Origin: Actinosynnema sp. ALI-1.44
GTDB lineage: Bacteria; Actinomycetota; Actinomycetes; Mycobacteriales; Pseudonocardiaceae
DNA length: 64,000 nucleotides
Reading direction: 5' to 3'
Assembly (NCBI RefSeq): GCF_001984155.1
Contig: NZ_MTQO01000047.1
Span: 124,001 to 188,000 of the forward strand
Shown: in pieces, positions 1 through 7,979 of the stretch
How positions within the stretch are numbered: position 1 is the stretch's first letter
Layout: each line of letters opens with the position of its first letter
Made by a program: the position numbers and the translations under genes
The notes under the pieces: model-generated
Database searches by the model: none
Told to the model about the DNA's origin: nothing
Seen by the model: the letters and a program-made list of their open reading frames with translations, nothing else

Positions 1-430
1 CTTGTTCAGGCGTGACGTACACCGGCAGCCGCCAGTAGTACCAATCCATGGCGGCGCGGTAGTCGGGGGAGGCGAACTGGGTGGCGTACTCGGGATTGCG
101 GGAGAACGTGGCGCTCCAGAAGTCCTCGAGTTCCGCGGTCCCGGCGGCGATCCGCGGCGCTTCGGCCCTGCCCTGCACCAGTACGGCGGTCCCACCGTCG
201 AGGCCACTGCCGGTCAGGTCGGAGTAGAACAGCGACACCCGGCCGTCGCGCCGGATGTTGAACACCTTCTGCGGGAACGCGAGCGGCGTGGTCAGCACGA
301 TGTGGTCCTTCCCGGGAACCCAGATCGCCGACATCGGCCGCACCTGCGGCGAGCCGTCCTTGCCGATGGTGGCGAGTTCGACCACCCGCACCTTCGACAG
401 CACCTCGGACACTCGTGAATCGATCAGCAT
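1..430 (-). CDS. Pyridoxamine 5'-phosphate oxidase-family protein (3' end outside window)
   Basis: The minus strand is open from an ATG at 428-430 to the window edge (143 codons, no stop reached). The translation starts MLIDSRVSEVLSKVRVVELA and continues with a split-barrel flavin/F420-binding fold: 'ATIGKDGSPQVRPMSAIW', then 'TPLAFPQKVFNIRRDGRVSLFYSD'-like strands (visible in pieces) and a C-terminal 'MDWYYWRLPVYVTPEQ'. This is the usual pattern of small PPOX/F420-dependent reductases of actinobacteria. Cofactor and substrate cannot be told from sequence. The start is supported by a -10-like TAGCGT exactly 7 nt upstream, which suggests a leaderless transcript. It is divergent from the HTH gene at 493. 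Confidence 0.8.
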   Translation of the reverse strand, partial: MLIDSRVSEVLSKVRVVELATIGKDGSPQVRPMSAIWVPGKDHIVLTTPLAFPQKVFNIRRDGRVSLFYSDLTGSGLDGGTAVLVQGRAEAPRIAAGTAELEDFWSATFSRNPEYATQFASPDYRAAMDWYYWRLPVYVTPEQ

Positions 431-492
431 GGCGTGGACGCTAAAACCTCAACCACGGTCGAGGTCAACGAGCGGGCATTATCATCGGAAGC
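431..492. promoter_or_regulatory. Divergent, apparently leaderless promoter pair
   Basis: The 62-bp gap holds TAGCGT (minus strand, 443-438) followed by 7 nt and the ATG at 430, and TATCAT (plus strand, 480-485) followed by 7 nt and the ATG at 493. No Shine-Dalgarno sequence is visible for either gene. The spacing fits actinobacterial leaderless transcripts. This is inference from motif spacing only. Confidence 0.5.
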
Positions 493-723
493 ATGGTTCG
501 GCCACCACTCACCCCCGAGGACCGCGAACGCGGCGTCCGGCTCGGTGAGGCGCTGCGCGCGGCGCGGGCGGGCCGGACCACGGTGGAGATCGCCGCGGCG
601 GCGGGCATCTCGGTGGAGACCCTGCGCAAGATCGAACACGGCCGGATCCCCACCCCCGCGTTCTTCACGGTGGTCGCGATCGCCAAGGCGGTCGACCTCC
701 CACTGGACAAGCTCCCGGGATGA
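493..723 (+). CDS. Small XRE-family helix-turn-helix regulator
   Basis: A 76-residue protein that is almost only a lambda-repressor-type HTH (about residues 15-68): 'LGEALRAARAGRTTVEIAAA', then 'GISVETLRKIEHGRIPTP' and 'FFTVVAIAKAVDLPLDKL'. There is no effector domain, so it is probably a bare DNA-binding protein that may pair with the kinase it overlaps. Its TGA (721-723) overlaps the ATG of the next gene (720) as ATGA, so the two are translationally coupled. Similar stand-alone XRE proteins are common in actinobacteria; the target is unknown. Confidence 0.8.
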   Translation: MVRPPLTPEDRERGVRLGEALRAARAGRTTVEIAAAAGISVETLRKIEHGRIPTPAFFTVVAIAKAVDLPLDKLPG

Positions 724-1457
724 ACCTCGAACCGGCGCGAGCCCGGATGCGACGGCGGTTCGGCCCCGAGGCACACGCGTGGATGGACGCGTTGCCCGCC
801 CGGATCGCGGACTTGGCGCGGCGCTGGGCCCTGACGCCGGGCGAGCCGTACCCCACAGGCAACTCGTCGGTGGCCATCCGCTGCGGTGACGTGGTCCTGA
901 AACTCTCGCCGCAGGTGGACTTCCTCGCCGAGCAGGCGCGGGTCCTGCGGATGTACGAACCCAGCGGCCGCGTGCCCCGGGTGTTCCAGCACGAGGACGG
1001 CGCGATGGTGATGGAGATCATCGAGCCGGGCACGTTCGTCACCGAGGTACCGCCGCCGGAGGAATTCGCCGCGCTGATGACGGACCTGCACGCGGTCGGT
1101 GATCCCGCGGTCGCCGAACGGGACATGCTCGCCTACACCGAGGAGTTCTTCGACCGCATGGAGAGCCGCGGCGTGGACATCGGTTCGTCACGGCAACTGC
1201 GCGACGAACTCGTCGCCACCCAGGACGATGTCGTTCTGCTGCATGGGGACCTGCATTTCCACAACATCCTCGTCGGCCCGCGCGGGCTGATGGTGATCGA
1301 CCCGAAGGCGTGCGCGGGGGACCGCGCGTTCGACGCGATCGACTACGCGATGGCCGCGCCGGACCGCGTCAAGGAACTGGCGAAAGCCGCCAATCTGGAC
1401 GCTGAGCGAATCGCCGCGTGGCGTCGGATGCTGCACTGGGTAGATTCACCCCTATGA
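720..1457 (+). CDS. APH(6)/hydroxyurea-type antibiotic phosphotransferase family protein
   Basis: A 245-residue protein-kinase-like phosphotransferase. A weak N-lobe ('YPTGNSSVAIRCGDVVLKLS', with Lys61 of VVLKL the likely ATP-contact lysine) is followed by the catalytic loop 'VVLLHGDLHFHNILV' and the metal loop 'LMVIDPKACAGDRAFD' (the IDPKG-like form typical of APH(6)/hydroxyurea kinases). The family phosphorylates streptomycin, hydroxyurea or unknown small molecules. The C-terminus ends soon after the metal loop and is somewhat shorter than usual for the family, so activity is not certain. It overlaps both neighbours by 4 bp (ATGA), forming a three-gene unit with the HTH and pentapeptide-repeat genes. 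Confidence 0.75.
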   Translation: MNLEPARARMRRRFGPEAHAWMDALPARIADLARRWALTPGEPYPTGNSSVAIRCGDVVLKLSPQVDFLAEQARVLRMYEPSGRVPRVFQHEDGAMVMEIIEPGTFVTEVPPPEEFAALMTDLHAVGDPAVAERDMLAYTEEFFDRMESRGVDIGSSRQLRDELVATQDDVVLLHGDLHFHNILVGPRGLMVIDPKACAGDRAFDAIDYAMAAPDRVKELAKAANLDAERIAAWRRMLHWVDSPL

Positions 1458-2044
1458 CGGCGATCGAGGGCAAGAAGTTCGACGACGAGGACTGGTACGG
1501 CGAAGAGCTCGACGGCCGCGTCTACCGGAACTGCGCCTTCCACGAAGTGGACATGACCGAGGTCGTCAACACCGGCAGCACCTTCGAGGAATGCACGTTC
1601 GGCAACGTCAAGTTCAACGCCTCGAAGCACTCCAGCGCCGCCTTCGTCAACTGCGTCTTCAAGCGCTGCAACCTTTTCGACACCGAGTTCGACGGGTGCA
1701 AACTCGTCGGCAGCACGTTCGCCGAATGCACCATGCGGCCCATGCGGGTCCGCGGCGGCGACTGGTCGTTCGCGGTGCTGTCCGGTGTGGATCTGCGCAA
1801 CTGCGTGTTCCGCGACGTGCGGATGCGGGAAACGGATCTGACCGCGGCCGACTGCGAGAAAGCCGAATTCCTCAACGTGGACATGGCTTCCGCGCAGCTG
1901 GACCGGATCCGGCTGGTCGGCGCGGACTTGCGCGGCAGTGACCTGTCGTCGCTCAACCCGTTCGACGCCGAGCTGAAAGACGCGATCATCGGGGTCGACC
2001 AAGCGATGACGATCGCGCGGTCACTCGGCTTCAGCATCCGTTAG
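1454..2044 (+). CDS. Pentapeptide-repeat protein
   Basis: The start is taken at the ATG at 1454, which overlaps the upstream stop (ATGA); an upstream in-frame ATG at 1418 lies inside the kinase gene. The 196-residue product begins MTAIEGKKFDDEDWYGEEL and is built of A(D/N)LXX-like pentapeptides ('YRNCAFHEVDMTEVVNTGS', 'FEECTFGNVKFNASKHSS', 'FKRCNLFDTEFDGCKLVGS', 'LRNCVFRDVRMRETDLTA', 'LVGADLRGSDLSSLNP'). Such right-handed quadrilateral beta-helices include Qnr/MfpA DNA-mimics that protect gyrase, and McbG-type immunity proteins. The overall pattern resembles Qnr/McbG-type proteins but function is not proven. Confidence 0.82.
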   Translation: MTAIEGKKFDDEDWYGEELDGRVYRNCAFHEVDMTEVVNTGSTFEECTFGNVKFNASKHSSAAFVNCVFKRCNLFDTEFDGCKLVGSTFAECTMRPMRVRGGDWSFAVLSGVDLRNCVFRDVRMRETDLTAADCEKAEFLNVDMASAQLDRIRLVGADLRGSDLSSLNPFDAELKDAIIGVDQAMTIARSLGFSIR

Positions 2045-2724
2045 AACCAGGGGCGGACCTCGCCCCAGCCCCAGGTGGGCATGGGTTCGGGGACAGTGGG
2101 ATCCACGCCGGGCTGGGAGAACATCACGGCCATCCGCGTGCCCCATTCCAGGTATCCGACGAACGCCGACCGGAATTCCGCCTCGGACGGCAGACCGACC
2201 TCGTCGGCGGTGTCGATCAACAGGTTCACCCAGTGCCTGCGGTGGTTTTCGGTGAGCGCGCGGCCGAGGTGCCGGGAAACCATGTGCGGATGGCCGCCGT
2301 GCTGTTCGGAATAGACCTTCGGGCCGCCGAAGATCTCCCCGAGCCAAGCCGCGACGTGCTTCGGGTGATTCGGGTCCATGTGTGCGAAAACCGGTGCCAG
2401 CACAGGGTCATTGGCCACGTTCGCGTAGAACCCGGTGAACAGTTTCTCCAGTGCTGCCGCCCCGCCCGCCCATTCGTAGAGAGTGGGAGCGAGATCGACG
2501 GGACGCTCCAGTCGTTTGTCGGTCGCCTGGAATTCCGCGAGTTGTTCGACGTCCTGCGGGGTCGACCAGACGATCCGCAAGGTGTACTGGTTCTCGTTGC
2601 GCGACAAATCATATGTGCGGCAATGGGGCGACGCGGACAGCGCGCTGGCGGCGGCCCGGCATGCCTTCTCGAAGTCCTCAGTCCGCTCGGCCGGGACGAG
2701 GTAGTGCGCGTACTCGACAATCAC
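2041..2724 (-). CDS. Fusion: antibiotic-biosynthesis-monooxygenase (ABM) domain + group II truncated haemoglobin
   Basis: The first ~90 residues form an ABM/dimeric alpha-beta barrel domain ('MIVEYAHYLVPAERTEDFEK', 'YDLSRNENQYTLRIVWSTP'). Residues ~100-227 are a truncated haemoglobin: 'ALEKLFTGFYANVANDPVLA', 'FAHMDPNHPKHVAAWLGEIF', 'HMVSRHLGRALTENHRRHWV', and a C-terminal Trp-rich tail. In the family the proximal His lies in the 'ENHRRHW' helix. Group II globins bind O2/NO and take part in NO or peroxide detoxification; ABM domains handle quinones or haem-like substrates. The fusion suggests the globin supplies oxygen or electrons to an oxidative reaction. The gene converges with the pentapeptide gene and their ends overlap by 4 bp. 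Confidence 0.85.
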   Translation of the reverse strand: MIVEYAHYLVPAERTEDFEKACRAAASALSASPHCRTYDLSRNENQYTLRIVWSTPQDVEQLAEFQATDKRLERPVDLAPTLYEWAGGAAALEKLFTGFYANVANDPVLAPVFAHMDPNHPKHVAAWLGEIFGGPKVYSEQHGGHPHMVSRHLGRALTENHRRHWVNLLIDTADEVGLPSEAEFRSAFVGYLEWGTRMAVMFSQPGVDPTVPEPMPTWGWGEVRPWF

Positions 2725-2884
2725 GAGTGCAGTCGACCACCGCCGCGGCCGCCGCTCAAGGCCATCCCGGCAAGTCCGACTCGGAGAAGGTCACCGGTCG
2801 GGTTCATCCCGCTGGTCGGAGCCAAGATCAGACTGTGACACGCCGGTACATCTGGGGGTGTGTTTTCGGCGCTGGCACTACATG

Positions 2885-3055
2885 TAGGGTCTGCGTCGTC
2901 GATGCGACAAGGGAACCCGGTGCGAGTCCGGGACTGCCCCGCAGCGGTGAGCGGGAACGACCGCCGTCATGGAAGCACTGGGCGTGAGCCTGGGAAGCGA
3001 CGGCCAGTAGGTCCAGGTGTTGCCTGGATGCCCGCGAGTCCGAAGACCTGTCATC
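2885..3055 (+). ncRNA. Cobalamin (B12) riboswitch
   Basis: The 454-bp gap before nrdA contains recognisable cobalamin-aptamer elements: 'GGTGCGAGTCCGGGACTGCC' followed by 'CCGCAGCGGTGA' (2919-2949) and the 3' B12 box 'GCGAGTCCGAAGACCTG' (3034-3050). These are the conserved core and receptor-loop regions of adenosylcobalamin riboswitches. From established knowledge, Streptomyces nrdAB(S) (the oxygen-dependent class I RNR) is repressed by B12 through such a riboswitch, letting the B12-dependent class II enzyme take over. The layout here is the same: aptamer, hairpin with T-run, then the nrdA ribosome-binding site. Exact 5' border is approximate. Confidence 0.93.
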
Positions 3056-3106
3056 GACGCGTGCGCCGGCCGGCGTGCGCGTGTCCGGAGCCTCGCGGGA
3101 AGGCCG

Positions 3107-3138
3107 GCACGGTGACTTCGTCTTGCCGTGCTTGTTTT
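3107..3138 (+). terminator. Putative riboswitch-controlled intrinsic terminator
   Basis: GCACGG (3107-3112) pairs with CCGTGC (3126-3131), with an inner GAC-TTC-GTC pairing, followed directly by TTGTTTT (3132-3138). It lies between the aptamer and the nrdA start, so it is well placed as the expression platform. A T-rich tail is unusual in this GC-rich window and supports a real intrinsic terminator. Confidence 0.7.
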
Positions 3139-3178
3139 CCTGTGCGCCTTCGGTCCGTCGGGCTTACGAGGAGGGGCT

Positions 3179-6100
3179 GTGACCGCAACAGCTGTGGGAT
3201 TTGAGAGCCGCGTCGTCGACGCGTGCGCGGGTGTGCCCGATGTGGCTGCCGAGCTGGTGATCGCCGAGGTGGCGCGCAACGTCTACGACGGCATCACCGA
3301 CCGGGAACTGGACGACGCGCTGATCATGTCGGCGCGCACGTTCGTGGAGACCGAGCCGAACTACTCGTTCGTGTGCGCGAGGTTGTTGCTGGACAAGCTC
3401 AAACGCGAGGTCCACGGCGCGGTGGCCGAGGACAAGTACTTCCACGAGTACATCCGCAAGGGAGTCGAACTCGACCGGATCGACCCGGAACTGGCGACGT
3501 TCGACCTGGACAGGATCGCCGCGGCGATCAAGCCGGAACGCGACCTGGCCTTCGGCTTCATCGGCCTGCAAACCCTCTACGACCGCTACCTGCTGCACGA
3601 GCACGGCGTGCGTTACGAACTGCCGCAGGCATTCTTCATGCGCGTGGCCATGGGCCTGTCGGTCAGGGAGGACGACAGGGAAGCCAGGGCGATCCAGTTC
3701 TACGAACTGCTGTCCAGCTTCGACTTCATGTGCTCGACACCGACCCTGTTCAACTCGGGGACCACGCGCCCGCAGCTGTCGTCCTGCTTCCTGACCACAG
3801 TGGACGATGACTTGAACAGCATCTTCCAGGGCTACCGCAACAACGCGTTGCTGGCCAAGTACTCCGGCGGCCTCGGCAACGACTGGACGCCGGTGCGCGG
3901 CATGGGCGCGCACATCAAGGGCACCAACGGCCAGTCGCAGGGCGTCGTGCCATTCCTGAAGATCGCCAACGACACGACGGTCGCGGTGAATCAGTGTTTC
4001 GCACCGGAAACCCTGGTCTACACAGCCGACGGCGCCAAGCAGATCCAGGCGATCCAAATCGGTGACATGGTTCTCGGCATCAGCGGCACCTACCGCGAAG
4101 TGACCGAGGTGATGGCCTACGACCAGGTCGACCCCATGGTCGAGGTGAACGTCAAGCACTCGGTCGACACGCTGAAGGTCACCGCGGGGCACCCGTTCTA
4201 CGCGATCAAGGGCGTGCCGTTGGGGCAGGACAATGCGCGCACGCTGAAGTGGCTCGCCAACGGCAAGGTCGAGCCGGAATGGGTGGACGCGGGCAACCTG
4301 GAGAAGGGCGACTACGTCGCTCAGGTTGTGCCAACGGAAATCGTTCCGGTCGAGGGATTCACCGAGGACGACGCGCGGCTCTACGGCATCCTGCTCGGGG
4401 ACGGACACCTGTCGAAGGACGGCCAGCAGTGGGGTGTTTCCGGCAATCCGGAGTTGGACACGCATCTCGACTTCGTCCGGGCTTACCTGACCGCTCGTGG
4501 AATTCACTTCTGGGAAACGGGCAGGGATGAGACCTGTGCCCAGGTCCACTGGGCATTCGGGCGTGGCGTGCGACGTGATGAGAAGAGCGGGCGCATATCG
4601 GGTGCGGGTGACCCAACGCTCCCGTTCACGTATGACGACGTGTACGACGAGAACCACAACAAGCGGATCTCCCGCAGGTTCTCACACTTGCCGCACACAC
4701 AGACCCGGATGTTGCTGCGAGGGTTGCTGGAAACCGACGGCGGAGTGTCACGTGGCGTCGAGATCTACTTCACCACGACTTCTCAGCCCCTGGCTGCTGG
4801 GGTTCGTTACCAGTTGTTGCGGATGGGCGTTCCCTCAGCCGGGCAGTACCGAGAGCGTCAGCAGGACCACACGGGCACGCGTTCGGACGGCACCGCGATC
4901 TTCTTCACAGGAGTCGTCAAGGCTTTCGACGTCCGCGTCCCAGCTGTACAGGGTATCGCCGAGCTCGTCGGGTGCAGGCCACTGACCAAGCACAACTGGA
5001 TCGAACACGGAGGCATGGTCTACTCCCGGGTTCGCGAGGTCCGCGAAACCGAGGTTGTTCCGACGGTTTTCGACCTCAAGGTGGACGCCGACGAGTCCTA
5101 CATGACTGCGGCGGGACTCGCGCACAACGGTGGCAAGCGCAAGGGTGCGGCGTGCGCCTATCTGGAGACGTGGCACATCGACGTCGAGGAGTTCCTCGAC
5201 CTGCGCAAGAACACCGGTGACGACCGGCGCCGTACGCACGACATGAACACGGCCAACTGGGTGCCGGACGAGTTCATGCGCCGCGTGGAGGCTGACGGTC
5301 ACTGGACGCTGTTCTCCCCGGACGAGGTCCCAGACCTGCACGACACCTACGGCGACGACTTCGCCAAGCGCTACCGCGCATACGAAGAAGCCGCGGAACG
5401 CGGCGAGATCCGCGTGCACCGCAAGGTGCGGGCGCTCGACCTGTGGCGGCGGATGCTGACCATGCTGTTCGAGACCGGCCACCCGTGGATCACGTTCAAG
5501 GACCCGTGCAACCTGCGTTCGCCGCAGCAGCACACCGGTGTCGTGCACTCGTCGAACCTGTGCACCGAGATCACGCTGAACACCAGCGCCGACGAGGTCG
5601 CCGTGTGCAACCTCGGCTCGGTCAACCTGGCCAACCACGTGACACCGCAAGGCGTCGACCACGAGCGGCTCGAGCGGACCGTGAAGACAGCCGTTCGCAT
5701 GTTGGACAACGTGATCGACATCAACTTCTACACCATCCCCGAGGCCGAGCGGTCCAACCTGCGGCACCGCCCGATCGGTCTGGGCATGATGGGGTTCGCC
5801 GACTCGCTGTTCACCCTGCGGATGCCGTTGGCCTCCGCGGGCGCTGTCGAGTTCGCCGACCGCAGCATGGAGGAGATCAGCTACTACGCCATCACCGCGT
5901 CGGCCGAGTTGGCGCGTGAGCGCGGCAGCTACGAGTCCTTCGACGGCTCGTTGTGGAGCAAGGGGATCCTGCCGATCGACTCGGTCGCGCACCTCGGCGA
6001 CCACGTCGACGTCGACACGGCCTCCACTTTGGACTGGGGGCCGGTGCGTGAGCTGGTCCGCGGTGGTGTGCGCAACTCCAACATCATGGCGATCGCGCCG

Positions 6101-6658
6101 ACCGCGACGATCTCCAACATCGTCGGTGTCGGCCAGTCGATCGAACCGCTCTACCGCAACCTGTTCGTGAAGTCCAACATGTCCGGGGACTTCACCGTGG
6201 TGAACGCCGCGCTGGTCAAGGACCTCAAGGAGCGCGGTCTCTGGGACGCGCGGATGGTCGCGGACCTCAAGGTGCACGACGGCGTGCTCGGCCCGGTCGC
6301 GCGGATCCCGATCGACCTGAAGGCGCTGTACGCCACCGCGTTCGAGATCGAGTCGGACTGGCTGATCGAGGCCGCGTCCCGCCGCCAGAAGTGGATCGAC
6401 CAGGCGCAGTCGCTCAACCTGTACATCGCCGCGCCGAGCGGCCGCAAGCTGGACGCGCTCTACCGCCTGGCCTGGCACAAGGGCCTCAAGACCACCTACT
6501 ACCTGCGTTCGCAGAGCGCGACCCACGTCGAGAAGAGCACGTTGCAGGGCACCGACGGCAAGCTCAACGCCGTCGCCGTGCGCAACGTCGCACCCACCGC
6601 CCCTGTCGAGCCGGTCGCCTGCTCGATCACCGACCCCGATTGCGAGGCCTGCCAGTGA
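3179..6658 (+). CDS. nrdA: Class I ribonucleotide reductase large subunit, interrupted by an intein
   Basis: The start is the GTG at 3179, preceded by GAGGAGGGG; an in-frame ATG at 3128 sits inside the terminator and is not used here. The precursor is 1159 residues; without the intein (residues 273-650) it is 781. Visible RNR features: radical-site pair Cys in 'QLSSCFL', the active-site loop 'NLCTEI' (Asn/Cys/Glu), the second redox Cys in '[10 protein letters not shown]', the stacked tyrosines in 'KTTYYLRS', and a C-terminal redox pair in '[12 protein letters not shown]'. The N-terminus keeps only the helical part of an ATP-cone ('[20 protein letters not shown]') and lacks the beta-hairpin, so overall-activity regulation may be lost. 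The C-extein closely resembles the Chlamydia-type NrdA ('[18 protein letters not shown]'). It overlaps nrdB by 4 bp and is under the B12 riboswitch. Confidence 0.95.
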   Translation: MTATAVGFESRVVDACAGVPDVAAELVIAEVARNVYDGITDRELDDALIMSARTFVETEPNYSFVCARLLLDKLKREVHGAVAEDKYFHEYIRKGVELDRIDPELATFDLDRIAAAIKPERDLAFGFIGLQTLYDRYLLHEHGVRYELPQAFFMRVAMGLSVREDDREARAIQFYELLSSFDFMCSTPTLFNSGTTRPQLSSCFLTTVDDDLNSIFQGYRNNALLAKYSGGLGNDWTPVRGMGAHIKGTNGQSQGVVPFLKIANDTTVAVNQCFAPETLVYTADGAKQIQAIQIGDMVLGISGTYREVTEVMAYDQVDPMVEVNVKHSVDTLKVTAGHPFYAIKGVPLGQDNARTLKWLANGKVEPEWVDAGNLEKGDYVAQVVPTEIVPVEGFTEDDARLYGILLGDGHLSKDGQQWGVSGNPELDTHLDFVRAYLTARGIHFWETGRDETCAQVHWAFGRGVRRDEKSGRISGAGDPTLPFTYDDVYDENHNKRISRRFSHLPHTQTRMLLRGLLETDGGVSRGVEIYFTTTSQPLAAGVRYQLLRMGVPSAGQYRERQQDHTGTRSDGTAIFFTGVVKAFDVRVPAVQGIAELVGCRPLTKHNWIEHGGMVYSRVREVRETEVVPTVFDLKVDADESYMTAAGLAHNGGKRKGAACAYLETWHIDVEEFLDLRKNTGDDRRRTHDMNTANWVPDEFMRRVEADGHWTLFSPDEVPDLHDTYGDDFAKRYRAYEEAAERGEIRVHRKVRALDLWRRMLTMLFETGHPWITFKDPCNLRSPQQHTGVVHSSNLCTEITLNTSADEVAVCNLGSVNLANHVTPQGVDHERLERTVKTAVRMLDNVIDINFYTIPEAERSNLRHRPIGLGMMGFADSLFTLRMPLASAGAVEFADRSMEEISYYAITASAELARERGSYESFDGSLWSKGILPIDSVAHLGDHVDVDTASTLDWGPVRELVRGGVRNSNIMAIAPTATISNIVGVGQSIEPLYRNLFVKSNMSGDFTVVNAALVKDLKERGLWDARMVADLKVHDGVLGPVARIPIDLKALYATAFEIESDWLIEAASRRQKWIDQAQSLNLYIAAPSGRKLDALYRLAWHKGLKTTYYLRSQSATHVEKSTLQGTDGKLNAVAVRNVAPTAPVEPVACSITDPDCEACQ
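3995..5128 (+). mobile_element. Intein with LAGLIDADG homing endonuclease inside NrdA
   Basis: The insert lies between Gln and Gly of the conserved 'AVNQ/GGKRKGA' loop. It begins with Cys ('[13 protein letters not shown]', block A), has block B 'VTAGHPFYA' (TxxH), two endonuclease helices ('[15 protein letters not shown]' and '[16 protein letters not shown]'), block F '[15 protein letters not shown]' and ends with 'AAGLAHN'. It is 378 residues, normal for an intein plus endonuclease. All classical catalytic residues are present except the +1 nucleophile: the first C-extein residue is Gly (GGT at 5129-5131) instead of Cys/Ser/Thr. Block F has Asp, not the Cys of class 3 inteins. The reading frame is intact throughout. 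Confidence 0.95.
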
Positions 6659-7710
6659 CCGTCACCAATGAGCCGCTGATCGAACGCGGCGCGGCCCGTG
6701 TCCACGTCGACGACAAGGCGATGATCAACGCCCGCGCCGACGTCAACCAGTTGCTGCCGCTGAAGTACCAGTGGGCGTGGGACAAGTACCTCGCCGGGTG
6801 CGCCAACCACTGGATGCCCACCGAGGTCTCGATGCAGGCCGACATCGCGCTGTGGCGTTCGCCGGACGGCCTGACCGAGGACGAGCGGTTCGCGATCAAG
6901 CGCAACCTCGGCTTCTTCGCCACCTCGGAGTCGTTGGTGGCCAACAACATCGTGCTCGCGGTGTACCGGCACCTGACCAACCCGGAGTGCCGCCAGTACC
7001 TGCTGCGCCAGGCGTTCGAGGAGGCCGTGCACACGCACACCTTCGAGTACATCTGCGAGTCGCTCGGCCTGGACGAGGGCGAGCTGTTCAACATGTACCG
7101 CGAGGTCCCGTCGATCACCGACAAGGCGTCGTGGGCGCTGGACTACACCCAGCACTTGGAGGACCCGACCTTCTCCACCGGCACGCCCGAGAACGACCAG
7201 GCCTTCCTGCGCGACCTGGTGGCGTTCTACGTGGTCTTCGAGGGCATGTGGTTCTACACCGGGTTCGCGCAGATCCTGTCGCTGGGCCGGCGCAACAAGA
7301 TGGTCGGCATCGCCGAGCAGTACCAGTACATCCTGCGCGACGAGTCGATCCACCTGAACTTCGGCATCGACTCGATCAACCAGATCAAGATCGAGAACCC
7401 GCACCTGTGGACCGAGCGGTTCCAGGCGGAGATCCGCACGATGCTGGGCGAGGCGTGTGAGCTGGAGGTGGCCTACGGCCGCGACACCATGCCCAACGGC
7501 CTGCTCGGCCTGAACGCGCAGCTGTGCGAGCAGTACATGCACTTCATCACCAACCGCCGTTGCGCGCAGCTGGGGCTCGAGCCGGTGTTCGGGCCGACGG
7601 AGAACCCGTTCCCGTGGATGTCGGAGGCGATGGACCTCAAGAAGGAGAAGAACTTCTTCGAGACCAGGGTGACCGAGTACGCCTCGGGATCCAGCCTCGA
7701 CTGGGACTAG
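6655..7710 (+). CDS. nrdB: Class Ic-type ribonucleotide reductase small subunit (R2c, likely Mn/Fe)
   Basis: The start is the GTG at 6655, overlapping the nrdA stop (GTGA), giving 351 residues. The metal ligands are all visible: Glu92 ('TSESLV'), Glu123 and His126 ('EAVHTHTF'), Glu196 ('VVFEGMWF'), Glu230 and His233 ('RDESIHLN'). At the position of the radical tyrosine (E. coli Tyr122) there is Phe130. Phe at this site and Glu rather than Asp as the first ligand define class Ic, known from Chlamydia trachomatis R2 (E89, E120, H123, F127, E193, E227, H230 - here each shifted by +3), which uses a Mn(IV)/Fe(III) cofactor in place of a tyrosyl radical. The C-terminal '[20 protein letters not shown]' also matches that group. 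It makes the radical for NrdA. Confidence 0.94.
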   Translation: MTVTNEPLIERGAARVHVDDKAMINARADVNQLLPLKYQWAWDKYLAGCANHWMPTEVSMQADIALWRSPDGLTEDERFAIKRNLGFFATSESLVANNIVLAVYRHLTNPECRQYLLRQAFEEAVHTHTFEYICESLGLDEGELFNMYREVPSITDKASWALDYTQHLEDPTFSTGTPENDQAFLRDLVAFYVVFEGMWFYTGFAQILSLGRRNKMVGIAEQYQYILRDESIHLNFGIDSINQIKIENPHLWTERFQAEIRTMLGEACELEVAYGRDTMPNGLLGLNAQLCEQYMHFITNRRCAQLGLEPVFGPTENPFPWMSEAMDLKKEKNFFETRVTEYASGSSLDWD

Positions 7711-7795
7711 CTCGCACATTCACTCCCCGGCAAACACCGCCACCAGGGGAGCCCCTGATCTTGATTCAAGCACAGGGGTCTGACAGTTTTCGCCT

Positions 7796-7854
7796 GCTGA
7801 GCTCACGGCTCAGCCGCGTCATGGGGTGGTCCAATTGGACCACCCCATGACGCG
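7796..7854. terminator. Tandem hairpins including a perfect 40-bp palindrome
   Basis: GCTGAGC (7796-7802) / GCTCAGC (7808-7814) forms a small hairpin. Directly next to it, 7815-7854 is a perfect 40-bp palindrome centred on CCAATTGG, arms 20 bp, no loop. It follows nrdB by about 105 bp and precedes the VWA gene by 125 bp. The simplest reading is a strong terminator for nrdAB. The perfect symmetry also allows a protein-binding site. Confidence 0.6.
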
Positions 7855-7979
7855 TTTCACGGTCCCGAACCGCCCCAAAGGGCAGACTCCCCGGGCGGCC
7901 GACCACAGCGTCAACCGATTCCTTGTCTCCGGTGGCACGTCCGACGACGCTCATCAGGCTGAGCATCGAAGGAGGTGCC

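Noticed and set aside
3128-3178. ATG at 3128 as nrdA start
   Set aside because: It lies in the terminator hairpin and has no ribosome-binding site; GTG at 3179 has GAGGAGG.
3995-5128. Class 3 intein explanation for the missing +1 nucleophile
   Set aside because: The N-terminal Cys is present and block F has Asp where class 3 inteins have Cys.
3164-6526. Long minus-strand open frames under nrdA (3164-4657 and 4835-6526)
   Set aside because: They mirror nrdA codons, have shadow-like composition and no start signals.
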